A DNA stretch of 64,000 nt from Poindextera sp036272595. GTDB lineage: Bacteria > Pseudomonadota > Alphaproteobacteria > Caulobacterales > Caulobacteraceae. A program made the translations under genes and the position numbers. The notes beneath the pieces are model-generated. The model did not search any database. It was given only the letters and a program-made list of their open reading frames with translations, and was not told where the DNA came from. Positions 24,332-33,329 of this stretch are shown piece by piece (positions within the stretch are counted from its first letter, which is position 1; each line of letters opens with the position of its first letter). The stretch spans positions 1-64,000 of the forward strand of contig DATAYM010000067.1 of NCBI GenBank assembly GCA_036272595.1, read 5' to 3'.

Positions 24332-24649
24332 ATGCCCCTTGTCGACACCCTGACCCTGCCCGTGAACGAGAAGCGTCCCGGCTGGCGCGGGCGCATCTTC
24401 CAGTCCGCGACCATGACCTTCGCCCATTGGGATTTCGCGGCCGGATCGACCATCCACGCGCATCATCACGAACAGGAAGAGGTCTGGCACATCCTCGAGG
24501 GCGAGCTGGAGGTCAACATCGGCGGCGAGGCCCAGGTCGCCGGCCCAGGCATGGTCGCCATCGTGCCGGCCGACACGCCGCATGCGGTGAGGGCGCTGAC
24601 GGACGGCAAGGCCATCGTCGCCGACTATCCGGTGCGCCCGGGCTTCTAG
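24332..24649 (+). CDS. Single-domain cupin
   Basis: A 105-residue cupin. The first metal motif is HAHHHEQEEVWHILEGELEV (His, His, Glu present), and the second is PADTPHAVRAL with a late His. It is a small beta-barrel that probably binds a metal ion. Its stop TAG overlaps the antiparallel stop of the MraY-like gene, so the two genes share the four bases 24646-24649. No substrate can be assigned. Confidence 0.85.
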   Translation: MPLVDTLTLPVNEKRPGWRGRIFQSATMTFAHWDFAAGSTIHAHHHEQEEVWHILEGELEVNIGGEAQVAGPGMVAIVPADTPHAVRALTDGKAIVADYPVRPGF

Positions 24650-25692
24650 CGCACCTTCAGGACCAGGATCACCAGCAGCGCCGAGATGCCCAGGTGCAGC
24701 AGCATGAAGCGCACCAGGACCTGGGTGTTCGACCAGCCCAGCTCCTTGCGGCAGTGGTCGTGCAGCGGAAAGCGCACCCCGGCCAGCACCCTGACCCCGA
24801 AGAAACGCAGCAGCGCCACCTTGACCAGGCCGGTGGCGCCGTTCAGCAGGATGACCGACCCCACCAGCAGCAGGAACAGCGGGTTGTTGGTGGCCACCAC
24901 CAGCATGCCGATCAGAAGGCCCAGCGGCCGCGAGCCGGAATCGCCCATAAGCACCTGGCTGGGCGCGGCATTGTACCAGAGGTAGCCGGCGACGCAGCCG
25001 ACCATCAGGAAGGCCATGATCGCCCAGTTGGCGCCCTCGCGGTTGACCGGGATGTTCAGGTGGCCGGCGACGATCTCGTTGCCGATCACCGCGTAGAGCA
25101 GCCCGCCCAGGATCATGATGGCGGTGGCCGTCAGGCTGCCGGAGACCCCGTCGACCCCGTCCGAACAGTTGGTGGCGTTGATCGACAGCCAGATCAGCCC
25201 GGTGGCCAGCGGCACGGCCAGCCAGGGGCTGAGGGGAATGACGGTCTTGAAGCCCGGCAGCCAGATGTTGGTCTTGCCGAGGCCGCAGATCACCAGCGCC
25301 GCGCCGACGGCGATGATGAGGTCGAACACCGCCAGCTGGTACTCGCTGAACCCGCCGCGCCTGTCGTCGAAATAGCCGACGAACATCGCCGCGACCACGA
25401 ACGGCAGGGTGTAGAGGCAGCGCGCGCCGAACGGCACGAAGATCAATGAGCCGATGCAGAATATGCTCACGAAGATCAGCCCGGCGCTCAGCGGCTTGCC
25501 GACGCTCATCTCGGCATTGACCGCGAAGGCCCGGCCGCGGTCGGTCGGCAGCCGCCCCCACAGCCTCGGCAGCATCAGCCAGGTGACCACGGCGCAGACC
25601 GCGAAACCGGTGGCCGACAGGAAGAAGAACGACTGGAACAGCCGCAACGGGCCCCAGAGGTGGCCCACGCTCGAATAGATCCAGCTCAGCAT
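24646..25692 (-). CDS. MraY/WecA-family phospho-sugar-polyprenyl transferase, divergent
   Basis: A 348-residue protein with about ten transmembrane helices. Family motifs: FVGYFDDRRGGFSEYQL (the DD pair), SINATNCSDGVDGVSG (the nucleotide-binding NxxN/DG segment), LMGDSGSRPLG, and RFPLHDHCRKELGWSN at the position of the MraY HHH motif, here His-Asp-His. These favour MraY (phospho-MurNAc-pentapeptide transfer to undecaprenyl phosphate) over WecA. Yet it is not in a cell-division gene cluster: neighbours are a cupin and transketolase. It may be a second MraY-like enzyme or serve another polyprenyl-linked glycan. Confidence 0.8.
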   Translation of the reverse strand: MLSWIYSSVGHLWGPLRLFQSFFFLSATGFAVCAVVTWLMLPRLWGRLPTDRGRAFAVNAEMSVGKPLSAGLIFVSIFCIGSLIFVPFGARCLYTLPFVVAAMFVGYFDDRRGGFSEYQLAVFDLIIAVGAALVICGLGKTNIWLPGFKTVIPLSPWLAVPLATGLIWLSINATNCSDGVDGVSGSLTATAIMILGGLLYAVIGNEIVAGHLNIPVNREGANWAIMAFLMVGCVAGYLWYNAAPSQVLMGDSGSRPLGLLIGMLVVATNNPLFLLLVGSVILLNGATGLVKVALLRFFGVRVLAGVRFPLHDHCRKELGWSNTQVLVRFMLLHLGISALLVILVLKVR

Positions 25693-25838
25693 CCGGTTTC
25701 ACGGCTCGAATCGGCGAGAAAACCAAGCTTGGAGCAAGCCGGGGCATTGGACTAGCCGCCAGGATGTGCGCACCGTTTTCCCGGAACTTCCGGCCACGCG
25801 AGCCGTTGGACGATGGGGCCAAGCGGGGAGTGCGAACG

Positions 25839-27956
25839 ATGACGCCTGCCGACGATTCAACCGCCGCCGCCGCCGCGAAAATCGCCTCTGGAGAGCGCGA
25901 TATCGACCGGGTCGCCATCGACACCATCCGCACCCTTTCGATGGATGCGGTGCAGAAGGCCAATTCCGGCCATCCGGGCACGCCGATGGCGCTGGCGCCG
26001 GTGGCCTATACGCTGTGGTCCAGGTTCATGAACTACGATCCGGCCGAGCCGGCCTGGCCGAACCGCGATCGGTTCGTGTTGTCGGCCGGCCACGCCTGCA
26101 TGCTGCTCTATTCGGTCCTGCACCTGGCCGGCGTCGCGCGGCTGGACAAGGACGGCCGCAAGCTGGATCAGCCGGCGATCAGCCTCGACGACATCAAGAG
26201 CTTCCGCCAGCTGGACTCAATCTGCCCCGGCCACCCGGAATACGGCCACACCACCGGCGTCGAGATCACCACCGGGCCGCTCGGCCAGGGCTGCGGCGAC
26301 AGCGTCGGCATGGCCATCGCCGAGCGCTGGCTGGCGAGCCGCTTCAACACGCCCGAGCTGAAGCTGTTCGACTACAACGTCTATGTGATCTGCAGCGACG
26401 GCGACATGGAGGAGGGCGTCGCAAGCGAGGCCGCCTCCATCGCCGGCCACCTGAAGCTGTCCAACCTCTGCTGGATCTACGACGACAACACCATCAGCAT
26501 CGAGGGCCACACCGAGATCACCTTCACCGAAGACGTGGCCGCCCGCTTCCGCGCCTATGGCTGGAACACGCTGGAGGTGCCCGACGCCAACGACTGCGAG
26601 GCCATGGCCCGGGCGCTGAACGTGTTCAAGGCGACTCATGACCGGCCGACCCTGATCGTGGTCAGGAGCGTCATCGGCTATGGCGCGCCGCACCGGGAAA
26701 ACACCGCCGCCGCCCATGGCGAGGCGCTGGGCGAGGACGAGGTGCGGCTGGCCAAGCTGGCCTATGGCTGGCCCGAGGACGCCCACTTCCTGGTCCCGGA
26801 CGGGGTGCGCGAGCGCTTCGCCGAGACCCTGGGCGCCCGCGGCGCCAAGGCGCGCCAGGCCTGGGAGGCGCTGTTCCAGCGCTACGGCGAGGTCGAGCCG
26901 GCCAGGGCCGAGGCCTTCGGCCGCATGCGCGCCGGCTGGCCGCCGGACGGCTGGCAGCGGGACATCCCGACCTTCCCGGCCGACGCCAAGGGCATCGCCT
27001 CGCGCGAGGCCTCCGGCAAGGTGCTGAACGCCATCGCGCCCTATTGGGAAAGCCTGGTGGGCGGCGCGGCGGACCTGTCGCCCTCGACCAAGACCAACCT
27101 CACCTTCGACGCCGCCGGCGATCTGGAGCCGGACAACTACGGCGGCCGCAACATGCATTTCGGCATCCGCGAGCACGCCATGGGCGCGATCGCCAACGGC
27201 ATGGCGGTGTCGAAGCTGCGCCCCTACGCCTCCACCTTCCTGATCTTCTCCGACTACATGAAGGGGTCGATGCGGCTGGCGGCGCTGATGGGCGTGCCGG
27301 TGACCTATGTCTTCACCCACGATTCCATCGGCCTCGGCGAGGACGGCCCCACTCACCAGGCGATCGAGCAACTGGCCACTCTGCGCGCCACGCCGGACAT
27401 GCTGGTGTTCCGCCCCTGCGACGCCAACGAGACCGCCGAAACCTGGCGGGCCGTGCTCGGCCAGTCGGCGAAACCGGCGGCCATCGCCCTGTCGCGCCAG
27501 GCCCTGCCGACCCTGGACCGCGAAAAATACGCCCCGGCCACCGGCGTCGCCAAGGGCGGCTATGTACTGGCCGAGGCGGAAGGCGGCGCGCCCGACGTGA
27601 TCCTGATCGCCACCGGCTCGGAGGTCAGCCTCTGTGTCGAGGCCCGCGAAACCCTGGCCGGCGACGGCGTCAGGGCGCGCGTGGTCTCCCTGCCCTGCTG
27701 GGAGCTGTTCGAGGCGCAGGACCAGGCCTATCGCGACGAGGTGCTGCCGCCGGACATCGCTGCCCGGGTCACGGTGGAGGCCGCGGCGGCGCTGGGCTGG
27801 GACCGCTACGCCGGCCCGACCGGAACGGTCATCGCCATGCGCAGCTTCGGCGCCTCGGCTCCGGGAAAGGCGGTGATGAAGCGGTTCGGATTCACCGCGG
27901 AAGCGGTCTATGAAGCCGCCAAGGCTCAGGTCGAACGGGAACGCGCGCGCCGATGA
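25839..27956 (+). CDS. tkt: Transketolase
   Basis: A 705-residue transketolase. Landmarks are KANSGHPGTPM, HTTGVEITTGPLGQG, the thiamine-diphosphate motif CSDGDMEEGVASEA ending near DDN, and HDSIGLGEDGPTHQ with the expected His and Glu region. The start at 25839 follows GGGGAG. It is the first gene of the pentose phosphate operon and overlaps the transaldolase/isomerase gene by four bases. It moves two-carbon units between sugar phosphates in the non-oxidative branch. The upstream gene is divergent (146 bp). Confidence 0.96.
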   Translation: MTPADDSTAAAAAKIASGERDIDRVAIDTIRTLSMDAVQKANSGHPGTPMALAPVAYTLWSRFMNYDPAEPAWPNRDRFVLSAGHACMLLYSVLHLAGVARLDKDGRKLDQPAISLDDIKSFRQLDSICPGHPEYGHTTGVEITTGPLGQGCGDSVGMAIAERWLASRFNTPELKLFDYNVYVICSDGDMEEGVASEAASIAGHLKLSNLCWIYDDNTISIEGHTEITFTEDVAARFRAYGWNTLEVPDANDCEAMARALNVFKATHDRPTLIVVRSVIGYGAPHRENTAAAHGEALGEDEVRLAKLAYGWPEDAHFLVPDGVRERFAETLGARGAKARQAWEALFQRYGEVEPARAEAFGRMRAGWPPDGWQRDIPTFPADAKGIASREASGKVLNAIAPYWESLVGGAADLSPSTKTNLTFDAAGDLEPDNYGGRNMHFGIREHAMGAIANGMAVSKLRPYASTFLIFSDYMKGSMRLAALMGVPVTYVFTHDSIGLGEDGPTHQAIEQLATLRATPDMLVFRPCDANETAETWRAVLGQSAKPAAIALSRQALPTLDREKYAPATGVAKGGYVLAEAEGGAPDVILIATGSEVSLCVEARETLAGDGVRARVVSLPCWELFEAQDQAYRDEVLPPDIAARVTVEAAAALGWDRYAGPTGTVIAMRSFGASAPGKAVMKRFGFTAEAVYEAAKAQVERERARR

Positions 27957-30802
27957 CCAATCCGCTCAATCAGCTTGCCCAGGCCGGCCAGGCCGCCTGG
28001 CTCGACTTCATCGAACGCAAGATCCTGGAGAACGGCGACTTCAAGCGCCTGATCGCCGACGACGACCTGCGCGGCGTCACCTCCAACCCGTCGATCTTCG
28101 AAAAGGCCATCGGCGAGGGCGACGAGTACGACGGCGCGGTCGCGGCGGCGCTCGAGCGCGGCGACGCCGATCCCGCCGCCCTGTTCGACGTGCTGGCGAT
28201 CGGCGACATCCGCGCCGCCTGCGACCAGCTGCGGCCCGTCTACGACCGGCTGAACGCCCAGGACGGCTATGCCAGCCTGGAGGTCGCGCCCTATCTGGCG
28301 CTGGACACCGAGGCCACCATCGCCGAGGCGCGGCGGCTGTGGCGCGCGGTCGACCGGCCGAACCTGATGATCAAGGTGCCGGGGACCAAGGCCGGCGCCC
28401 CGGCCATCCGGCAGCTGATCGGCGAGGGCGTCAACGTCAACGTCACCCTGCTGTTCGGCATCGAGGCCTATCTGGCGGTGGCCGAGGCGCATCTGGCCGG
28501 CCTGGAGGCGCTGAAGGCGGGGGGCGGCGACGTCTCGAGGATCGGCGGCGTCGCCAGCTTCTTCGTCAGCCGCATCGACACCCAGATCGACGACGCCATC
28601 GAGGCCCGGATCAAGACCGGCGACCCGGCTTCCGCCGAACTGAAAGGCCTTTTGGGCAAGGTCGCCATCGCCAACGCCAAGATCGCCTATCAGCATTGGC
28701 TGGAGATGATGGCCGGGCCGCGCTGGAAGGCGATGACCGCCGCCGGCGCCAAGCCGCAGCGGCTGCTCTGGGCCTCAACCGGGACCAAGAACCCGGCCTA
28801 TTCCGACGTGCTCTATGTCGAGAACCTGATCGGGCCGGACACCGTCAACACCATGCCGCCGAAGACCATGGACGCCTTCCGCGACCACGGGAAGGTCGCC
28901 CCGACCCTGACTCAAGGGATCGACGAGGCCAAGGCGGTGCTGGCGGCCGTCAAACGCCTGGGTCTCGACCTGGACGGCGTCACCGACCGCTTGGTCGAGG
29001 ATGGCGTCGTGCAGTTCGAGGACGCCGCCGACAAGCTGTTCGCCGCGGTGGCGAGAAAGCGCGCCAAGGCGCTTGGCGAGAGGCAGAACGGCCAGTCGAT
29101 CAAGCTCTCCGACGACATCGCCGCCGCCGTCGAGCAGTCGACCGAGATCGCCCGCAGCCAGGGCTGGGCGCGGCGGCTGTGGTCGGGCAAGGCGGACCTG
29201 TGGACCGGCGCGGACGAGGGCCAGTGGCTCGGCTGGCTCGACGCCGCCGAGGGCAAGAGCGTCGACATCGCCGCCCTGGAGGCCTTCCAGGCCGAGGTGG
29301 CCGAGGCCGGCTTCATCCACGCCGTCGTGCTGGGCATGGGCGGCTCCAGCCTGGGTCCGGAGGTGCTGGCCGAGACCTTCGGCTCGCGCCAGGAGCATCC
29401 GAAGCTGCTGGTGCTCGACTCCACCGACCCGGCCCAGATCGCCCGGGTCGAAGCCGAGATCGATCCGGCGCGGACCCTGTTCATCGTCTCCTCCAAGTCC
29501 GGCTCGACCCTGGAGCCCAACATCCTCGAGGCGTATTTCTTCGCCGCCGCCGAACGCGCCGTGGGCGCCAACGCCGCCGGCGGCCACTTCATCGCCATCA
29601 CCGATCCGGGCTCCAGCCTGGACAAGAGCGCGCCCGAAAAGGGCTTTCGCCGGGTCTTCCATGGCGTGCCGTCGATCGGCGGCCGCTACTCGGTGCTGTC
29701 CAACTTCGGCATGGTCCCGGCCGCGGTCATGGGGCTGGACGTGCGCGCCTTCCTGGGCTCCGCCGCCATGATGGCCCGCGCCTGCGGGGCCAGCGCGCCG
29801 CCGGCCGCCAATCCGGGGCTCGAACTCGGCCTGGTGATCGGGGAGGCCGCCCGCGCCGGCCGCGACAAGCTGACCTTCATCGTCTCCAACGGCCTGTCCG
29901 ACCTGGGCGCCTGGCTGGAGCAGCTGCTGGCCGAATCCACCGGCAAGAACGGCAAGGGCGTCATCCCGATCGCCGCCGAGCCCATGGCCAAGGTCGAGGC
30001 CTACGGGTCCGACCGGTTGTTCGCCTATATCCGCCTGGACGGGGTCGACGACGCGCCGCGCGACGAGCACGTCCGGGCGCTGGAAGAGGCCGGCCATCCG
30101 GTGGCGCGCATCACCGTCGCCAGCCGCGACACCATCGGCCAGGAGTTCGTCCGCTGGGAGGTGGCCACCGCCATCGCCGGAGCGGTGATCGGCATCAATC
30201 CCTTCGACCAGCCGGACGTCGAGGCCAGCAAGATCAAGACCCGCGCCCTGACCGACGCCTATGAGCAGACCGGCCAATGGGCCCCGGAGACGCCCGCCGC
30301 CGAGGCCGACGGCCTGGCCATCTTCCTCGATCCGGGCAATCTGGAGGCGCTGACCCGGGAGGGGGCCAGCCTCAGCGTCGACGCCCTGCTTGGCGCCCAC
30401 ATCAAGCGCGCCAACGGCGGCGACTACCTGGCCATGCTGGCCTATGTCGACCACAGCCACGAGCACACCGAAGCGCTGCAGAAGCTGCGCGGCAGGCTGC
30501 TCGACCACACCCATGCGGCCACCGCCCTGGGCTTCGGGCCGCGTTTCCTGCACTCCACCGGCCAGGCCTACAAGGGCGGCCCGAACAGCGGCGTCTTCAT
30601 CGAGATCACCCACGAGGCGGCGCACGACCTGGCGGTTCCCGGCCGCAAGTTCAGCTTCGGCCTGGTGGAAAAGGCCCAGGCCAAGGGCGACCTTGACGTG
30701 CTGGTGGAACGCGGCCGCCGGGTGCTGCGCGTCGATCTGGGCGCCGACGTGGAGGGCGGGCTGAAGCGCCTGGCCGACGTCATCGACCGTTCGCTGATCT
30801 AG
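27953..30802 (+). CDS. Bifunctional transaldolase / glucose-6-phosphate isomerase
   Basis: A 949-residue fusion. Residues 1 to about 365 are transaldolase: DDLRGVTSNPSIFEKAI, NLMIKVPGTKAG (Schiff-base Lys) and LLWASTGTKNPAYSDVLYV. The rest is a phosphoglucose isomerase: VLGMGGSSLGPEVLAETF, FIVSSKSGSTLEPN and late GxxHSTGQAYKGGPNSGVF. The start overlaps the tkt stop. Such TAL-PGI fusions are known in scattered bacteria and link fructose 6-phosphate produced by transaldolase directly to glucose 6-phosphate, the Zwf substrate, favouring cyclic pentose phosphate flux. The gene is intact, with no break between the domains. Confidence 0.96.
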   Translation: MTNPLNQLAQAGQAAWLDFIERKILENGDFKRLIADDDLRGVTSNPSIFEKAIGEGDEYDGAVAAALERGDADPAALFDVLAIGDIRAACDQLRPVYDRLNAQDGYASLEVAPYLALDTEATIAEARRLWRAVDRPNLMIKVPGTKAGAPAIRQLIGEGVNVNVTLLFGIEAYLAVAEAHLAGLEALKAGGGDVSRIGGVASFFVSRIDTQIDDAIEARIKTGDPASAELKGLLGKVAIANAKIAYQHWLEMMAGPRWKAMTAAGAKPQRLLWASTGTKNPAYSDVLYVENLIGPDTVNTMPPKTMDAFRDHGKVAPTLTQGIDEAKAVLAAVKRLGLDLDGVTDRLVEDGVVQFEDAADKLFAAVARKRAKALGERQNGQSIKLSDDIAAAVEQSTEIARSQGWARRLWSGKADLWTGADEGQWLGWLDAAEGKSVDIAALEAFQAEVAEAGFIHAVVLGMGGSSLGPEVLAETFGSRQEHPKLLVLDSTDPAQIARVEAEIDPARTLFIVSSKSGSTLEPNILEAYFFAAAERAVGANAAGGHFIAITDPGSSLDKSAPEKGFRRVFHGVPSIGGRYSVLSNFGMVPAAVMGLDVRAFLGSAAMMARACGASAPPAANPGLELGLVIGEAARAGRDKLTFIVSNGLSDLGAWLEQLLAESTGKNGKGVIPIAAEPMAKVEAYGSDRLFAYIRLDGVDDAPRDEHVRALEEAGHPVARITVASRDTIGQEFVRWEVATAIAGAVIGINPFDQPDVEASKIKTRALTDAYEQTGQWAPETPAAEADGLAIFLDPGNLEALTREGASLSVDALLGAHIKRANGGDYLAMLAYVDHSHEHTEALQKLRGRLLDHTHAATALGFGPRFLHSTGQAYKGGPNSGVFIEITHEAAHDLAVPGRKFSFGLVEKAQAKGDLDVLVERGRRVLRVDLGADVEGGLKRLADVIDRSLI

Positions 30803-30820
30803 AGTCCAAGGAGACCCGCC

Positions 30821-31804
30821 ATGCAGCTCGGCATCGTCGGACTGGGCCGCATGGGCGGCAACATCGCCAAGCGGCTGATGCGCGATGGTCATGAATGCGT
30901 CGTCTACGACCGCAGCGCCGACAGCGTCGCCGGCGTCGTCCAGGCCGGGGCCAAGGGCGCCAAGGACCTGGCCGATCTGGTCCGCCAGCTCGCCGCGCCG
31001 CGGGCGGTCTGGAGCATGCTGCCGGCCGGCGGCCCGACCGAGGAGACGGTCACCGCCCTCGCCGGCCTTCTGGAAAAGGGCGACGTGATCATCGACGGCG
31101 GCAACAGCTTCTACAAGGACGACATCCGCCGCGCCAAAACCCTGGAGCCGAAGGGCCTGGACTATCTGGACGTCGGGGTTTCGGGCGGCGTCTGGGGCCT
31201 GGAGCGCGGCTATTGCATGATGATCGGCGGCGACAAGGCGCAGGTCCAGCGGCTGGACCCGATCTTCAAGACCCTGGCGCCGGGCCTCGGCGACATCCCG
31301 CGCACCAAGCGGCCGCCGGACGCCGATCCGCGCGCCGAGCAGGGCTATATCCACGCCGGACCGGTCGGCGCCGGCCATTTCGTCAAGATGATCCACAACG
31401 GCGTCGAATACGGCCTGATGCAGGCCTATGCCGAGGGCTTCGACATCCTGAAGAACAAGGCTTCCGACGCCCTGCCGGAAGACGAGCGCTACGAGCTCAA
31501 CCTGACCGACATCTCCGAGGTCTGGCGGCGCGGCAGCGTCATCACCTCCTGGCTGCTCGACCTTTCCGCCCAGGCGCTGGCGAACGATCCGCAGCTGGCC
31601 AGGTACGCCGGCGACGTGGCCGATTCCGGCGAGGGCCGCTGGACGGTGGAGGCGGCGATCGAGGAGGCGGTTCCGGCGGAGGTGATGTCGGCGGCGCTCT
31701 ACGCCCGCTTCCGCTCGCGGCTCACCCACACCTTCGGTGAAAAGCTCCTCTCGGCCATGCGGTTCGGCTTCGGCGGCCATGTCGAACAGCCCGAAAACCC
31801 CTAG
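30821..31804 (+). CDS. gnd: 6-phosphogluconate dehydrogenase, short form
   Basis: A 327-residue protein of the short (about 300-330 residues) 6PGDH class. The Rossmann motif is GIVGLGRMGGN with VVYDRS at the end of the second strand; the acidic Asp there suggests NAD+ rather than NADP+ preference. Other landmarks are IIDGGNSFYKDD and GAGHFVKMIHNGVEYGLMQA, which carries the catalytic Lys, His/Asn and Glu. It follows the TAL-PGI gene by 18 bp, with an AAGGAG site, and overlaps zwf by 26 bp. It makes ribulose 5-phosphate, CO2 and reduced cofactor. Confidence 0.94.
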   Translation: MQLGIVGLGRMGGNIAKRLMRDGHECVVYDRSADSVAGVVQAGAKGAKDLADLVRQLAAPRAVWSMLPAGGPTEETVTALAGLLEKGDVIIDGGNSFYKDDIRRAKTLEPKGLDYLDVGVSGGVWGLERGYCMMIGGDKAQVQRLDPIFKTLAPGLGDIPRTKRPPDADPRAEQGYIHAGPVGAGHFVKMIHNGVEYGLMQAYAEGFDILKNKASDALPEDERYELNLTDISEVWRRGSVITSWLLDLSAQALANDPQLARYAGDVADSGEGRWTVEAAIEEAVPAEVMSAALYARFRSRLTHTFGEKLLSAMRFGFGGHVEQPENP

Positions 31805-33329
31805 CCCGGGCCAGAAGCCGGCGCTCACGCCGACCAAGCCGCCGCCGGCGCCGCCATGCCTGATGGTGGTGTTCGGCGCCGCCGGCGACCTCGCCAAGCG
31901 GCTGCTGATCCCGTCGCTGTACAATCTGACCCGCGACGGCCTGCTCGATCGAAAGTTCAAGCTGCTCGGCGTCGACCACAACGACTTCGACGACCAGAGC
32001 TTCCAGGCCATGCAGACCGCGTTCATCCACGGCTTGGCCACTGACAAGAACAGCGAGTTCGGCAAGACCCGGCTGTCGGCGCCGGCCTGGAAGCGGCTCA
32101 GCGCCGAACTCGGCTTCATGAAGGGCGATTTCGAGGATCCCGAGACCTACCGGGCGCTGGGCGACAGGATTGGCCAGACCGCCAATGTGCTCTTCTACCT
32201 GGCCACCTCGCCGCGCTTTTTCGGCGACGTCGTCGAACAGCTGGCCAAGGCCGGGCTGACCAAGGAGGCCAAGGGCTGGCGGCGGGTGGTGATCGAAAAG
32301 CCGTTCGGCAACGACCTGGCCTCGGCCAAGGCGCTGAACCGCCGGATCCTCAAGGTCCTCGACGAAAGGCAGATCTTCCGCATCGACCACTTCCTGGGCA
32401 AGGAGACGGTGCAGAACATCATGGTGACGCGCTTCGCCAACGGCCTGTTCGAGCCGATCTGGAACCGCGACCATATCGACAGCGTGCAGATCACCGCCTC
32501 GGAGACGGTCGGGGTGGAGGATCGCGGCGCCTTCTACGAGGCCACCGGCGCCCTGCGCGACATGACGCCCAACCACATGTTCCAGCTGCTTTCCATGGTC
32601 GCCATGGAGCCGCCCAACACCTTCGACGCCGAGGCGGTGCGCGGCGAAAAGGCCCGGGTGGTCGACGCCATCAAGCTGCAGACCCCGTCGGAGGCGCTGG
32701 AGAACTCTGTGCGCGGCCAGTACCACGCCGGCGAGGTCGAGGGCCGCAAGGTGGCCGACTACCGCGCCGAGCCGCATGTGGCGCGGGACAGCCGCACCGA
32801 GACCTATGTCGCCCTGAAGCTGGAGATCGACAACTGGCGCTGGGCGGGGGTGCCTTTCTACATCCGCACCGGCAAGGCGCTCAGCGCCCGCGACACCGAG
32901 ATCGCCATCGCCTTCAAGCCGGCGCCGACGCGGCTGTTCCGCGACCAGCCGGTGGCGTCGCTGCCGGCCAGCGGCCTGGTGCTGCAGATCCAGCCCGATG
33001 AGGGGATCAGCCTGCATTTCGGCGCCAAGGTCCCCGGCGAGGAGATGCGCATCACCGGCGTCGACATGGATTTCTGCTACGCCGACTGGTTCAGGACCCG
33101 CCCGTCCACCGGCTACGAGACCCTGCTGTACGACGCCATGACCGGCGACCAGACCCTGTTCCAGCGGGCCGACAATATCGAGTTCGGCTGGCGCGCCGTG
33201 CAGCCGTTCCTGGACGCCTGGGCCAAGGGCGGGATCGTGCACGGCTACAAGGCGGGCAGCGAGGGCCCGGCCGCCGCCGACGCGCTGCTTGAGCGCGACG
33301 GGCGGGCGTGGCGGCCGCTGGGGAAATGA
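31779..33329 (+). CDS. zwf: Glucose-6-phosphate 1-dehydrogenase
   Basis: A 516-residue enzyme. VVFGAAGDLAKRLLIPSLYN is the cofactor motif (usual GASGDLA), VIEKPFGNDLASAK and FRIDHFLGKETVQN form the substrate site, with the His-Asp pair. The start at 31779 lies inside the 3' end of gnd (26-bp overlap), preceded by a Pro/Thr-rich leader of about 25 residues before the fold. It oxidises glucose 6-phosphate to 6-phosphogluconolactone. The lactonase gene (pgl) that often accompanies zwf is absent here. The next gene overlaps by four bases. Confidence 0.95.
   Translation: MSNSPKTPSPGQKPALTPTKPPPAPPCLMVVFGAAGDLAKRLLIPSLYNLTRDGLLDRKFKLLGVDHNDFDDQSFQAMQTAFIHGLATDKNSEFGKTRLSAPAWKRLSAELGFMKGDFEDPETYRALGDRIGQTANVLFYLATSPRFFGDVVEQLAKAGLTKEAKGWRRVVIEKPFGNDLASAKALNRRILKVLDERQIFRIDHFLGKETVQNIMVTRFANGLFEPIWNRDHIDSVQITASETVGVEDRGAFYEATGALRDMTPNHMFQLLSMVAMEPPNTFDAEAVRGEKARVVDAIKLQTPSEALENSVRGQYHAGEVEGRKVADYRAEPHVARDSRTETYVALKLEIDNWRWAGVPFYIRTGKALSARDTEIAIAFKPAPTRLFRDQPVASLPASGLVLQIQPDEGISLHFGAKVPGEEMRITGVDMDFCYADWFRTRPSTGYETLLYDAMTGDQTLFQRADNIEFGWRAVQPFLDAWAKGGIVHGYKAGSEGPAAADALLERDGRAWRPLGK

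Noticed and set aside
28775..32119. Open frame of over 1100 codons on the minus strand
   Set aside because: Antisense to the transaldolase/isomerase fusion, gnd and zwf, which have complete family motifs. Low-complexity translation.
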